From the NCBI RefSeq assembly GCF_002234675.1, contig NC_019878.2:1547922-1611921 (forward strand): 64,000 nt of DNA, written 5' to 3'. The stretch is from Oryzias latipes (Eukaryota; Chordata; Actinopteri; Beloniformes; Adrianichthyidae). The position numbers and the translations under genes were made by a program. This document shows positions 40,319 to 52,054 of this stretch, piece by piece (positions within the stretch are counted from its first letter, which is position 1; each line of letters begins with the position of its first letter). The notes under the pieces are model-generated. The model made no database searches and was not told the DNA's origin. It saw only the letters and a list, made by a program, of their open reading frames with translations.

Positions 40319-42364
40319 TTACTCTCTGTATCTAGCAGGTAATCTCACTTGTCTGCCAGATCTGGTTTTATAAAAGTTAGATTGGTTAGGAGTCTCATTG
40401 TCATGAGCATCAACAGTCTGTTCATTGTCATTGGGCTGCTCAGTATGTTGACTCTCATCATTGTTGTTATTTTCCTCATTCAGACTCTGTCCCTCTGCTG
40501 GTGGAAAGGTGTTCTCCTCCGTTCTCCTCAGATGTTTCCTGTTTCTTCTGTAAAGTCTTCCATCAGGTGTACGAACCACAAATGAACGTGGTTGCTCATG
40601 CTTGTGGAGAACCCCTGCAGGCTGCCATGTTGTTCCTCTCTGCATCCTTACATTCTCACCCGAATGCAAGTCTGGAAGATTTCTTGTCTGTCTGTCGAAG
40701 TAAAGCTTTTGCTTCTCCTGTCTTCCTCTTAGGTGTTTCTGTGCTTGAGCTGATCCCTTTGGAGTGAGTAGAGAAGTGGAAGTTGGTAACTTTCCTTTGA
40801 GTCTTCGTCCCATTAGCAACTGCGCCGGGGATAAGCCTACACTTTCCAGTGGTGTATTGCGAAACTCCAGGAGTGAAATATAGGGATCTCCTTTTCCATT
40901 TTCTGATTTCTTGAGCAGATTTTTGATTGTTTGTACTGTTCGTTCTGACTGACCATTGGACTGGGCATGTGTGGGACTAGATGTGACATGCCTGAATTCC
41001 CAGCTTTCAGCAAAGTCCTTGAACTCAGCACTGTCATACTGAGGTCCATTATCTGAAATCACAACATCAGGTATCCCGTGCCTGGCAAATATTGATTTCA
41101 GAGCCACTATGACACTGTGACTGGTAGTGTCTTTCAGTTTCATGATCTCTGGAAATTTGGAAAAGTAGTCCACACATAACACAAACTCTGCTCCTTTGTA
41201 GTGGAATAAGTCTGTGCCTACTTTCTCCCATGGTCTGTCTGGTACTGGGTGTGATAGTAATGGTTCTCTTGGATTACTGTTCTTGTTCTCGTTACAGACT
41301 GCACACTTTGACACTGTCTCTTCAATGTGTTTGGACATATTTGGCCAATATAAAATGTCTCTGGCTCTTTCTTTGCACTTGACCATTCCCAAGTGTGATT
41401 CGTGAATTTTTTCAAGCATTTCTTGTCTCAACCTTTGTGGTACTATGAGCTTTGATCCCTTGAACATCAGTCCAGCTGTGTATGTGATCTCTTCCTTGAA
41501 TGTCCAATATGGCTGAATGTCTTTGTGAACAGCATGCCGCTCTTTTGGCCATCCTCTCTGAACTCTCTCTTTTAGATGTTGTAGTTCTGGATCTTCTGCT
41601 GTAGCTTTCTTAAACGTATTCAGCTTTTCCTCTGACATTGGTAGTTGAGGTGTAATCGTGTTTACCTCCAGCTCTTTTCCCATCAAATCTTCCTCTTTTT
41701 CTCTTAAGAATGCTCTGCTCAGTGTGTCTGCAATATGGAGTTCTTTGCCGGGTTTGTATGTCACTTTTAGGCTGTATCTTTGCAATCTCAGGAGCATTCT
41801 CTGTAATCTCATGGGTGCTTGGTGCAGAGATTTCTTAAAGATGCTCTCCAGTGGCTTGTGATCACTTTCAACCTGAATGTCTTTTCCATAAACGTACTGG
41901 TGAAACTTCTCACAGCCATACACAATTGCTAGCAGCTCTTTTTCTATCTGAGCATATCTTTGCTGACAATCTGTTAGTGCTCGTGACCCATAGGCTACAG
42001 GTAGTCCATCTTGCAGTAAAACTGCTCCCAAGCCTTGTGAACTTGCATCAACCGAGAGTGTCACTGGCTTGTTGACATCATAAAACTTCAGAGTTGGAGC
42101 CTTGGTGACGAGCTGTTTAAGATTTTCAAAGCTCGTTTTCTGTGCTTCTTCCCAGTGCCACTCTATGTCTCCGTCAAGCAGCTGTCTCAATGGTGCACTG
42201 ATGTCTGACAGGTTTGGTATGAATTTGGCCAAGTACTGGACCATTCCTAAAAACCTCTGTAGTTCTTGTTTGTCCTGAGGTGGGGGTAGCTGCGTCACTG
42301 CTCTTACTTTTTCTTCATCTGGTTGCTTTATCTGTGAGTGTGTGTCCAATATATCTGATTTCAT
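40319..42364 (-). pseudogene. Gypsy pol, second part: end of RT, RNase H, integrase
   Basis: 681 codons open on the minus strand. Order: RT thumb (QRFLGMVQYLAKFIPNLSD), RNase H with LSVDASSQGLGAVLLQDG and SDHKPLESIF, the integrase zinc domain (IHESHLG..KCAVC), and the catalytic core with DLFHYKGAEF, ISDNGPQYDSAEF and the SNGQSERTVQ glutamate. It overlaps the upstream frame by about 50 bp in a different phase (near 42320-42360), interrupting RT just after CFIRTNEIRYIGHTL; this looks like a single indel rather than a designed frameshift. Confidence 0.93.
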
Positions 42365-43535
42365 TAGTTCTGATGAAACATTTGCTTCTGTTCAGTTTCA
42401 GGTTGTATTGTCTTGCTCTGTCCAGCAGCTTTCTCAGTCTGTCATCGTGTTCCTCTTTCGAGTCGCCCCATACTAGCAAATCGTCTATGATGTTCACAAC
42501 ACCATCCAGATCCTCAATCATTTGTGCTACCGCTCTCTGGAACACTTCGGGTGCTGATGAGATGCCAAAAGGTAGCCGTAGAAACCTGTAACGACCGATG
42601 GGTGTGTTAAATGTACAGAGCCTTGAGCTTTCATCATCCAGCTTGATCTGCCAAAATCCTTGGTTAGCGTCTAACACAGAGAAGTATTTGGCGTTTGGCA
42701 TACGAGACACAACTTCTTCCACAGTGAGCAATGGATAATGTTCTCGTTTTATTGCTCTGTTCAAGTCTTTTGGATCCATGCATATCCGAATTTTCTTGGG
42801 TGTAACTACAGTCACCATGCTGTTAAGCCACTCTGTTGCCTCTGTCTGTCTTATAATAACTCCCATGTTTTCCATTCTCTGCAGTTCTTTGACCACTCTG
42901 TCTCTCAGGGCTACAGGAATCCTTCTGGGTGCGTGTACTACTGGTGAGACTGAGGGGTCTATTTGGATGTGATGCTGACCTGGCAAACAACCAAGACCAT
43001 CAAACAAATCATTATAGTCTTTGAGAATGTCTTGTTCTTTTCCAACTGCATATACTCTCTGAACTGAGCCTATTTTTAAGCATGTAGTTCCTCCAACTTT
43101 AGTGCTCACATCTTCCTGAGTGATTTCAAACTCAATCTTATGCTTTTTTCCTTTGTACTCACAGATCAGTTGTTTCTTGCCTATTGCTGCCACCTTGTGA
43201 CCAAAACAGGGAACTAGTTTTGTTTTACTTGCTTTCAATGAACCTGCAGCTTCAAGTGCAGTGAGAGTTTTCACAGACATAACATTACAATCTGCTCCTG
43301 TGTCCAGCTTACATGACACCTGTTTTTTGTTGATCTTGAAGTTTTCTGTCCAAATCTCAGTGTTTGTATCTCCAGAATCCATTACAGAAATGACTTTTTC
43401 CTCTTTGTTTACTGCTCCCAGAAACATGTCATTTTCACTTTCTCTCTGCTCCACTGTATGCACTCTCTTTCCTTGCTGCTTCCTTTGAACTTGTGATCTG
43501 CACATTTCAGCAAAATGATTCTTTTTCTTGCACAA
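42315..43535 (-). pseudogene. Gypsy pol, first part: zinc-knuckle end, protease, RT palm
   Basis: Minus strand: a CKKKNHFAEMC knuckle remnant, protease with SCKLDTGADCNVM, then RT with NQGFWQIKLDDESS, TPIGRYRFLRLPFGISSAP and the NIIDDLLVWG active site. 406 codons open. The order gag-protease-RT-RNase H-integrase is Gypsy, not Copia. Confidence 0.93.
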
Positions 43536-43620
43536 ATTGCATGACTGTCCAAATGGAGGACATTTTTAACTGCATGCTTGAGTCCACATCTATTGCAGTT
43601 TATTTCTTTGAACTCTGCTT

Positions 43621-44205
43621 TCACAGGTTTGAATGTTCTTTATTTTCTTTTGTCATCAGTCTACTCACTTCTGCCTCTTCAGTGAGAGCTTTCACCTGGC
43701 TGGTCGTTATTTCACTGGCACGGCAAATATTAATGGCCTTTTCAAGTGTCAGATCTGCTTCTCTGAGTAATCTGCCTCTCACTTGGTCATTCGTAATGCC
43801 ACACACAATTCTGTCACATACCAGGGAATCGTGTAAATCTTTGAATTCACAGTCCTTGGCTTTGTTTCTTAAATCTGTGACATATGCATCAATGGTTTCT
43901 TCCTTTTTCTGCGCTCTTGTGAAGAACATGTGCCGTATGTGAGTTACGTTTTTTCTAGGTTCACAATAGTCCTTAAACTTCTTTTTCAGAACTTAAACTT
44001 TGTCTTTCTCGTCGTCTCCAAATTCAAAAGCATTGTATACTTTTACCGCTTCATCTCCCGCGACGTGAAGAAAAGTTGCACATTGCACCTTCTCAGACTT
44101 TTCCGCGATGCCGCTGGCGGTACAGAAGAGCTCAAAACGCTGACTCCAGTTTCCCGCCAAGTTTCCTTGCAAACTTAGATTCGGTGGTGGTTGAAACTGC
44201 GCCAT
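43621..44205 (-). pseudogene. Gypsy gag with an internal stop
   Basis: Starts MAQFQPPPNLSL at 44205 just after the leader. An in-frame TAA at 43995-43993 breaks the frame, and the same phase resumes through FFTRAQKKEETIDAYVTDLR to a stop at 43621. A CNRCGLKH zinc-knuckle half follows in another phase (43624-43409). Confidence 0.85.
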
Positions 44206-44241
44206 TTCCTCTTCTTTCCGAATTCTTTTCTTCTGACACCA

Positions 44242-44388
44242 TGTAATATTGATGAGTCAGGACGACCTCGGATGTTTGAACAGGCTTTTATTATAACAGA
44301 CTCGCCCTCCACCTTGCACTTCAGCCACATGTACAACACCCCCTCCTAGTGTGTATCTCGCGATAACAAACAACCCGCATACATCACA
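44242..44388 (-). repeat. 5' LTR of the Gypsy element
   Basis: 147 bp; the primer-binding-site candidate starts at the next base on the minus strand. Confidence 0.95.
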
Positions 44389-44422
44389 AGTTGGTCTCCT
44401 GTGATGTAATTTAACTAAAAAC

Positions 44423-44869
44423 TCATCTGAGAAATCCACCTTCTGCCACTTTTCCAGCATCCATCCTTTTAGCAGGCTGTGCAAATGCCACACGATTTTT
44501 CAATTGCCTCTTGTTTAGTGCTGGTTTCTGGGCACTGATTCCACCATGGAGGCCATTTTGAGACAGAATTCTACTAACGGTTCTGGTTGACACAGGGACT
44601 TGAGGTGACCAGGCCCGGTGGAGCTCTGCTGCAGTGGAAAAGGGGCTGGCCTTGGATTTTCCAACCAACAAACGGTCCTCCCGAGCAGTTGTCTTGCGGG
44701 GTCTGCCGGACCTGGGCTTGTCAAAAACATCTCCAGTCTCTTCCAAACCTTTTCTTATTCTTTGTACTTGACGCTGAGACACATTGAAGGTGTCGGCCAC
44801 CTCAGCAGTGGATCTGGTCTTCAGCCTCTTGATAATCAACGCTTTGGTCTCAGGGTGAATCTTAGGCAT
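44423..44869 (-). pseudogene. Tc1 transposase, N-terminal half
   Basis: The start MPKIHPETKALI is at 44869 (the frame upstream is not coding). A helix-turn-helix with STAEVADTFNVSQRQVQRIR, the GRPRK hook (SGRPRKTTARED), a second HTH and VSTRTVSRIL follow. A frameshift near 44480 moves the continuation (KWQKVDFSDEF, the region of the first catalytic Asp) to another phase, up to the Gypsy insertion at 44393. Confidence 0.9.
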
Positions 44870-45214
44870 GTTGTCAGAGGTCAAGTTGCAGTTGATGTGA
44901 AGGTTCTTTTTATACACACCCACTAATTGATTGATCAGTAATTGATCACAGGTGAGGCTGTACTCTAGGATTGGGTGCATCATATGACAAGGCGACAAAA
45001 CCTTTGTCTTGCCAAAATGTGATCTTTCTGTGTTCATTAAATGATCAATCTTTCTTCAGTGAAGCAATTTTATTTTAGTATATTGAACATAATTTGGGAG
45101 GGTTTTAGCTTTCATATGAGACATTTCTAAAACCAATGGATTCATTAAAAGTGAGGTTATACGCTTTTGTTTCTACAAAATGGATAAGCGACAAGACTTT
45201 TGTCAGGGACTGTA

Positions 45215-45938
45215 ACCTAAAGGTGGTCAAACCTTTGTATTCTTTTGCCACAGAACAGCCCGTGTGTTTGGTTCACGTACAGAAAGCAGGCTGTGGTCAG
45301 CTGGGCTTTAAAAACCATCAGTTGCTGCATAAAGCCCAGTTATTGTTTCCTGTGAGGCCTCGTCACTCCTCAACAAGGAACATCCAAGTGTGGTCTAATC
45401 ACCCTCTACATGTGTGCTTCGACATCCAAAGGGCACGCCACGCTCAGTGACCTCCAGACCAAACGTGGTCTCTGGGCGTGAGCTGCTCTGCTGTAGAGGA
45501 GGAAGAGGAAGAGGAGGCTGAAGGAGGCTCCCACATTCAACGCCTCATGGAGGGACTGACTGCAGGTCTGGGCTGGTTAAAGCTGTTTTATCGTGGTGTG
45601 GAAGGAAGAATGTGGAGGATACAGGTGGCTATTGTGGAGCAGAAAGTGGCAAATATCTGTGAGGAAGAAGAGGATGAAGAGTGGAAAGATAGTTGGTACT
45701 GACCACATGGTATGGAAGAGTTTAGGGAAAGGTGGCAGAAAGCCGAGGAGTTCTAATGTGAGCAGCAGGATGGTTTCATGCAGGGACAGAACCTCAGAGG
45801 TTTCTGCAGAGGATCACATGGATCTGCACCGGGTCTCTGCAGATCCAGAGGATCCAGAGAGGAGCTGTGGTTTGCATGAGGAAGTCTGGAGCAGCCGAGA
45901 AGAACGTTGGAGTTGATCAGAACAGAACCAGCACATTG
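45215..45938. other. Intergenic DNA between the Tc1 and TIR elements
   Basis: Purine-rich stretch (gaggaggaagaggaagagga at about 45496). Overlapping open frames have no domains. Nothing recognised. Confidence 0.35.
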
Positions 45939-46180
45939 AGGCCGCCTTTACACTGCATTGTTCAAGTGACCCAATTCCGATTTTTTCCTCTCACGTGGCA
46001 CAGATCGGATATGATCGGTGAACGTGTAAGCAGGACAAAAGCGCATGGATTCCGTTTTTCTCAGATCGGATACAGGCCTCACTCATATGTGGAAATAAAT
46101 CGGAAACAAATCGGATACGTGCATTTGCGTGTGCCATGTAAGCAGACAAATCGGATATTCCCCAGTAAATGTGAGTCGTA

Positions 46181-46383
46181 GTGATGAAATGTACAGCCGC
46201 TTTTCATCATTTAACCGCTGGCTTTCTAGATGGTGCCCAGAAAGCGGCGTTGGTTTTGTGGATAACTGGAGCGCGTTTTGGGGGAAGCCCGGTCTCATGC
46301 GGAGAGACGGCGTCCATCCCACTCGGGACGGTGCCGCTCTTCTTTCTAGAAACATTTCTGCTAGCCTTAGTCTGTTAACCTGA
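46181..46383 (+). pseudogene. L2 ORF1 C-terminal remnant (SGNH/esterase-like)
   Basis: The frame reads SSFNRWLSRWCPESGVGFVD, then FWGKPGLMRRDGVHPTRDG and a stop at 46381-46383. The DGVHPT block resembles the C-terminal Asp-x-x-His of the esterase domain found in ORF1 of fish L2/CR1 elements (family knowledge). Only the end is present. Confidence 0.6.
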
Positions 46384-46521
46384 CAATCCAGAGACGAGAC
46401 CCGGGCGCAGAGCAGCAGTGTAAAACGCTCCTCTGAGCCTCCCTTAGGGTTAGTGCTGGTGCAAAACCCATGCAGGGAAAGTCAAGCAGGTCCTAGCTTT
46501 AGCTTATGTGCTGAAAGACAA

Positions 46522-49482
46522 ATGAAAGGAGCGCGTCATAGAAACCTTAAAGTGACAGACAGCAGTTCTCACAAGCAGAATTATGTCATTAAATGCGGTT
46601 TATTAAACATTCGATCCATTTCCTCCAAGTCCCTCTTAGTCAACGAGTTAATTACTGATAACAACCTCAGTCTTCTAGCCTTGAAAGAAACTTGGCTCCA
46701 TCAGGATGACTATGTTAGATTGAATGAAGCAACCCCCCCCACTTATGCTAACTATCAGAAATCCAGGATTTCAGGGAAAGGAGGTGGTTTGGCAGTAATA
46801 TCACAGTCTAGCTTACTTCTCAGCCCTAAAGTTAAAAATGTTTATAATTCATTTGAAAACATCATATTGTCTTTAAGTCACCCAAACAGGAAAACTCCAA
46901 AACCTGTTTTACTCATAATTATTTATCGCCCCCCCGGCCCATATTCAGAATTTTTAACTGAGTTTTCCGACTTCCTATCGACTATTGTCTTAGATTCTGA
47001 TCAAACTATAATATTAGGGGATTTTAATATTCATGTTGATGACCCCAGTGACTGTCTAGGAAAGGCTTTTGCAGCTTTATTAGATGATGTTGGTTTCACC
47101 CAAAGTGTGAATGAACCCACTCACTGTCATAAGCACACCCTGGATCTTGTTCTAACCCATGGGATAGAGATCAGCCAGCTGAGTGTCCTTCCTCTTAACC
47201 CCATCATTTCTGATCACTTTATGATTACCTTCCAGTTTACATTAGAACATCCTGCTGCCCCAGTGAATAAGAAACAGCTTAGAAGAACCTTAACTGACCA
47301 TTCTGTGTCTGAGTTTAAACACACAGTTCAGCCAGTACTTAGTGATATTCTGAGAAAATACTCTGAGACCAGCTCCCATGGCATCAGTCCTAGTATAAAT
47401 GACCACTTTGTTAATGATGCCTTACAAGCCCTCAGGAGTACACTCCATGTTGTTGCCCCCTTGAAACCTAAGTTCGTCAGACAAAACCGAGTAGCACCGT
47501 GGTTTAACGCTGAAACTCGTTCTCTTAAACGAGAAACCCGTAAGTTGGAAAGAGAATGGCGCCGCTCCGGTTCAGAGCAGTCTATGAATACCTGGAAACA
47601 TAGCCTATTAAATTATAAAAAAGCTCTGCGTAGAGCTAGAAGCCAGTACTATTCAACCTTAATATCAGAGAATGGAAACAATCCAAGATTTCTTTTTAGC
47701 ACTATAGCTAAATTAACTCGCAGTCAGCGCTCAGTAGAACCACATGTTCCTGTTTCTCTCAGCTCTGATGATTTTCTTACATTTTTCGACAGTAAAATCT
47801 CAAATATTAGACATAAGTTAAATCAAGTTATTCCTACTATCAGCCCAGAACAGGCTGAAGCGGTAGAAGTGGAGGCATCCATAGAAACCTCTGTAACATT
47901 AGACTGCTTCACTGCTGTGGATCAAGCGGAAATAACATCAATTATTACGTCCTCCAAATCCTCAACGTGTCTGTTAGACCCAATTCCCACTAGACTTTTT
48001 AAAGAAACTTTTCCCCTAATTAATGATTCCATATTAACAATGATAAATGCCTCTCTGGAAACGGGTTACGTGCCACAGTCTTTTAAATATGCAGTTGTTA
48101 AACCTCTTCTGAAAAAGCCCAGTTTGGATCCTAGCATCTTGGCCAACTATAGACCGATATCAAACCTGCCCTTTATTTCTAAAATCCTAGAAAGAGTTGT
48201 AGTTCAGCAGCTTTACTGCCACCTACAGGACAACAGCCACTTTGAAGACTTTCAGTCGGGGTTTAGACCCCACCACAGCACGGAAACTGCACTAGTTAGA
48301 GTCTCTAATGACTTGTTATTGGCCTCAGAAAAGGGACTACTTTCTATTCTGGTCCTGTTGGACCTCAGTGCAGCCTTTGACACTATCGACCACGGTATTT
48401 TACTCCATAGATTAGAGCAGGACATAGGGATCAGAGGATCTGCTCTCCAGTGGTTTAAATCCTATCTGTCCGATAGGTATCAGTTCGTTAATGTAAATGG
48501 ACATTCCTCTCAGTGCACTCGAGTCAACTATGGAGTCCCACAGGGCTCAGTCTTGGGACCGATCCTGTTTACGCTTTATATGTTACCCCTAGGAAACATA
48601 ATCAGGAAACACAGCATTAATTTTCATTGTTATGCCGACGATACGCAGTTGTATTTATCCATGAAGCCTGACCAGAATGACCAGATAGAGAAACTGAACG
48701 CCTGCATCAGTGACATCAAGACCTGGATGACAATTGATTACCTCCTCTTGAACCCAGAAAAAACTGAGGTCATTATACTTGGTCCTAAAAACCTCAGAGA
48801 TGCTCTGTCTGCTCAGATAGTCTCCCTGGATGGCATAAGTATAGCCCCCAATTCCACAGTTAGAAACCTTGGGGTTTTACTTGACCAGGATTTATCATTT
48901 AAGGCTCACATATCTCAGGCGTGTAGAACTGCCTTTTTTCACCTGCGGAATATTGCTAAGATCAGAAATCTACTTTCTAAGAGTGATGCTGAAAAACTCA
49001 TCCATGCATTTGTTACGTCGAGGCTGGATTACTGTAACTCCTTGTTAGCAGCGTGTCTTAAGAGTTCCTTAAGAAGTCTCCAGCTTGTTCAGAACGCAGC
49101 AGCTAGATTGTTAGCTGGAACTAGCAGAAGAGATCACATCACTCCTGTGTTAGTTTCGCTCCATTGGCTCCCAGTTGATTCTAGAATTAAGTTCAAGATC
49201 CTCCTGTTAACCTATAAGGCCTTACATGGAATGGCCCCGTCCTATATTAAGGACCTCATAGTCCCTTACCATCCAATGAGAACACTTCACTCACTAAATG
49301 CAGGACTGCTTGTGGTTCCTAGAATTAGTAAAAGTACGGTTGGAGGTAGAGCGTTTAGCCACCAAGCCCCTGTCTTATGGAATAAACTCCCAGCTCATGG
49401 AAGAGAGGCCGACTCAGTTTCTACATTCAAAGCTAGACTGAAAACATTCCTCTGTGGACAGGCTTATTGTCAGACTAGTTAG
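46522..49482 (+). CDS. L2 LINE ORF2: endonuclease and reverse transcriptase
   Basis: ORF2 nicks target DNA and reverse-transcribes the element's RNA at the nick. First ATG is at 46522 (986 residues); the frame is open from 46453 (GTG). The APE-type endonuclease shows [15 protein letters not shown] (catalytic Glu), [23 protein letters not shown] and SDHFMI. RT shows [62 protein letters not shown], the active site YADDTQLYL and [11 protein letters not shown]. There are no stops or frameshifts, so the copy is either young or recently inserted. Codon use is AT-rich, unlike the nearby host exons. Confidence 0.93.
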   Translation: MKGARHRNLKVTDSSSHKQNYVIKCGLLNIRSISSKSLLVNELITDNNLSLLALKETWLHQDDYVRLNEATPPTYANYQKSRISGKGGGLAVISQSSLLLSPKVKNVYNSFENIILSLSHPNRKTPKPVLLIIIYRPPGPYSEFLTEFSDFLSTIVLDSDQTIILGDFNIHVDDPSDCLGKAFAALLDDVGFTQSVNEPTHCHKHTLDLVLTHGIEISQLSVLPLNPIISDHFMITFQFTLEHPAAPVNKKQLRRTLTDHSVSEFKHTVQPVLSDILRKYSETSSHGISPSINDHFVNDALQALRSTLHVVAPLKPKFVRQNRVAPWFNAETRSLKRETRKLEREWRRSGSEQSMNTWKHSLLNYKKALRRARSQYYSTLISENGNNPRFLFSTIAKLTRSQRSVEPHVPVSLSSDDFLTFFDSKISNIRHKLNQVIPTISPEQAEAVEVEASIETSVTLDCFTAVDQAEITSIITSSKSSTCLLDPIPTRLFKETFPLINDSILTMINASLETGYVPQSFKYAVVKPLLKKPSLDPSILANYRPISNLPFISKILERVVVQQLYCHLQDNSHFEDFQSGFRPHHSTETALVRVSNDLLLASEKGLLSILVLLDLSAAFDTIDHGILLHRLEQDIGIRGSALQWFKSYLSDRYQFVNVNGHSSQCTRVNYGVPQGSVLGPILFTLYMLPLGNIIRKHSINFHCYADDTQLYLSMKPDQNDQIEKLNACISDIKTWMTIDYLLLNPEKTEVIILGPKNLRDALSAQIVSLDGISIAPNSTVRNLGVLLDQDLSFKAHISQACRTAFFHLRNIAKIRNLLSKSDAEKLIHAFVTSRLDYCNSLLAACLKSSLRSLQLVQNAAARLLAGTSRRDHITPVLVSLHWLPVDSRIKFKILLLTYKALHGMAPSYIKDLIVPYHPMRTLHSLNAGLLVVPRISKSTVGGRAFSHQAPVLWNKLPAHGREADSVSTFKARLKTFLCGQAYCQTS

Positions 49483-51126
49483 TATTCAGAGATTAGTTAA
49501 CTTAATGTTAGTTTGTTTAAATTAAACTTAATAATAACTATTTCTTTTAAAAGGCTGCTAGAAGTTGAAGCTGGGGTAACTATGGTGCACTGGGGTTCTG
49601 TCCTCTTTCCTTTTTTACTTCTACCCTTCCTCTCCTCTATTCTTGATCATAATTTATCATTTAGTTCTCCATGCCTCTGTTTGGAACAGTGCGATTCATG
49701 TATTGTCCCTCTTTTCCTCTCCCCTCCTGGGGAGTGGGAGTGCTTCCAGATTCCAGTTGGTTCATCCGTGCTCCAGTTCCTGACCGTTTACCTCGCCTTT
49801 GCTCCTGCTCCTACACCTGGCTGTGGATCCTGCCTCTGGCTCGACTCGCGCCTTTGACTGTCCCCACAACCACGGCTGGATGAAGCTCGTCTGCTGGCCT
49901 TTATATATATAGTTGTAGATTTAGATAAGTTAATTCTTCTCTACGATTTCTGGTAAATCGCCTGTCCGTCCTGGGGGAGGATCCCTCCTTCATGTTGACA
50001 CCCCTGAGGTTTCTTCGTTTTTTCCGGAATCCGGTTTTTTTGGGAGTTTTTCCTTACCGTGAAGGGGGGTCTAAGGGCAGGGATGCCAGTATAGCTTAGT
50101 CAGTTTGTTAGTTCATTTTAGTATTTTTCTATTGAACTCTTTGTATTCGTGATCCTTTTGATTTCATGTTTTACTTCGAAGCCCATCGAGACGACTGTTG
50201 TTGTGATTTTGGGCTATACAAATAAAATTGAATTGAATTGAATCGTACCTCGGTGACGTCAATTCAGGACACCACCAACTGAGATCACATGACTTATTAA
50301 GGTGCTTTTTGTGCTGATTTTGCTGTCAGCGTGTTACCTTTCAGCCTCAGGCTTCAGACCGAAGTTGGAAACCGCTGTTATGTCCGGTCCCGGTCGGGAC
50401 GCAAACGGTAACTAATGAAGCGGGACACCGATGCTATGGAACAGCAGGCTAGAAGCCGTTTATTTCTTTGGGGGCGTGTATGATGGGGGGTGTGTGTGTG
50501 TGTGAGCGCGCGCACGCGTGTGTGTGTGTGTGTAAGGAGAGAGCCCCCCTCTCTCCTGTGAGTGCGGAGCGGGGGACTGTCGGAGAACCATAAATTAAAA
50601 ATAAGGTCTCTCCCCCAAAAGTTTTGGAGTCTTTGGGTGAGGCTGAGGGTTCAGAACGGAAAAGAGAACCCAGAGGAAATCTCCCGTGTGTTTCTGACTA
50701 CGGTCGGAAAAGAGAAGTCATCGCGCAGGAAAGGTTCAACACTTGGATCAAACTGTTAGTACAGCACGTCTGCAAACACTTCCTCATTCAAAACTCAGAG
50801 AGAGAACATAAGACGGCCGAGCAGCCCTCCTTTTTACTCCCCCATGCATCCCCTCAGGAGCGCCCAAGGCCACGCCTCCTTCCGTCGCCGCCTTGCCTCC
50901 ATGACAACCGCAGTCACGACAGTCCGAAAAAGGTCCGCGGAGGACGGAAATTCTGCTACGTAGTCCTCAGAACGTCCACGTTTGATAGTTTCAGCATTGT
51001 ATAGTGTAAATGCAAACATCAGATACGGGTCACTTTTAAAAGATGATGTAAGCGGGTCGTCAAACAAATCGGATATAGTCAGAAAATCGGATATGAGCAT
51101 CTAGACCTGCAGTGTAAATGCAGCCT

Positions 51127-52054
51127 TAGAGATCAACTCCAAGTCCATTCATGAGTATTTCATTAAACCACTGTGAAACAGGAGCAGATGAAAAAGACCA
51201 AATTTATCACACAGAAACTAGTCGTGACCAAAAAGTCCTGAGAATGGCACAAATATTAGTTTGTGCAAAGTAAAAACTTAACAGCAACTTTATATTTATG
51301 TAGTTCTCAAAACCTTTGACCACGACTGTACAGACCAGAGTCTCCCCGCTCTGCTCCATTCTGATCATCCATCTGCAGACAAACATGAACGTCTCTGTTT
51401 TCCTGGTCTGAGCCAGAATCTGGATCAGAACTGGACTGAAATGTTAGCTTGAGCTTGTGAGGGATGTAAGCTAGTGGGACGGATTGTAAACTAAGGGATC
51501 ATAGGAAAAGAGCAAAGGCTAACTCCGCCCACAACTCAAAGGCGAATTTCAAAAGAACGTCTGCGGCTCTGCAGACACTAAGTCCTCCAAAAGGACAGGT
51601 TGTATTGATTTAGCATCGTCATCACTCCAGGACCTCTGGGAGGGATTTGAACACGGACCAAAGCAGAGGAACAGGAAGCTGGATGCAGAGACGCCTGCAA
51701 AGGCAAATGAAGAAAGCTGCTGCTGCCCCCTGGAGGCCGAGGCCACACCCCCACCCCCAAAAACAGTCACATGACCCGGTTGATTGCAGTTTTTTATTGA
51801 CTCTACTCTTCCTCGCCCCTCCTTTTGCTCAAACCTGTCAATCAGCAGGTGGACTGCTGGTTAGCATGTCACCCCTGATGGAGTGGCGTTTTCATTCAAA
51901 CGTGGACTAATGACCCACGGCATTTCCTGTCCAAGTAGGACCTCAGCAGACGCTCAGAGTCCCGCCCCTTTCCCCGACTGTGAGCATGAGTGGATCAGGT
52001 CCTCATCTGAACAGTCTGGACTGTGACATTCCCGTCTCTAGGGAAGAACTACCT
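51127..52054. other. Intergenic DNA / 3' UTR of the zinc-finger gene
   Basis: A reverse-strand poly(A) signal (TTTATT, i.e. AATAAA on the minus strand) is at 51793-51798, giving a 3' UTR of about 260 bases for the zinc-finger gene. The rest is unclassified. Confidence 0.5.
51793..51798 (-). promoter_or_regulatory. Candidate polyadenylation signal of the C2H2 gene
   Basis: AATAAA on the minus strand, about 257 bp beyond the stop codon at 52055-52057. Confidence 0.55.

Larger units (their letters stand above)
40064..44388 (-). mobile_element. Gypsy-type LTR retrotransposon with both LTRs
   Basis: 4325 bp with 147-bp LTRs at 40064-40210 and 44242-44388 (plus-strand ends TGTAATATT...CACA) differing at 5 positions. 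Target duplication AGTTG at 40059-40063 and 44389-44393. On the minus strand a primer-binding-site candidate TGGTGTCAGAAG follows the 5' LTR directly, and a polypurine tract AAAAAGGGGGA abuts the 3' LTR. Internal gag-pol reads from 44205 to 40319 on the minus strand with a few disruptions. Confidence 0.96.
39275..45212 (-). mobile_element. Tc1-type DNA transposon split by a Gypsy insertion
   Basis: Bounded by TA (39273-39274 and 45213-45214). The TIRs begin CAGTCCCTGA and stay alike over about 65 bp at both ends (cttttgtttctacaaaatgg, gcgacaagact). Without the 4325-bp insert and its 5-bp duplication the element is about 1608 bp, the usual Tc1 length. It carries a transposase pseudogene on the minus strand. 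Confidence 0.95.
46181..50242 (+). mobile_element. L2-clade LINE, 4.1 kb, ORF2 open
   Basis: Flanked by TCGTA at 46176-46180 and 50243-50247. Contains the end of ORF1, a complete ORF2 and a 3' UTR ending in TTGAA units (ttgaattgaattgaa). The start is inside ORF1, so it is 5'-truncated. Its 3' UTR matches the fragment at 34221-34660 in reverse. Confidence 0.88.
45939..51126. mobile_element. DNA transposon with AGGC(T/C)GC..TTTACACTGCA termini, hosting an L2
   Basis: The left end (AGGCCGCCTTTACACTGCA) and inverted right end (AGGCTGCATTTACACTGCA) match at 17 of 19 positions. Both arms repeat aaatcggatat words. Right arm 50248-51126 contains GT/GC-alternating DNA (50490-50532) and the gactacggtcggaaaagag stretch related to 2795-2860. 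Without the 4062-bp L2 and its duplication it is about 1.1 kb. No transposase seen. Confidence 0.75.
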
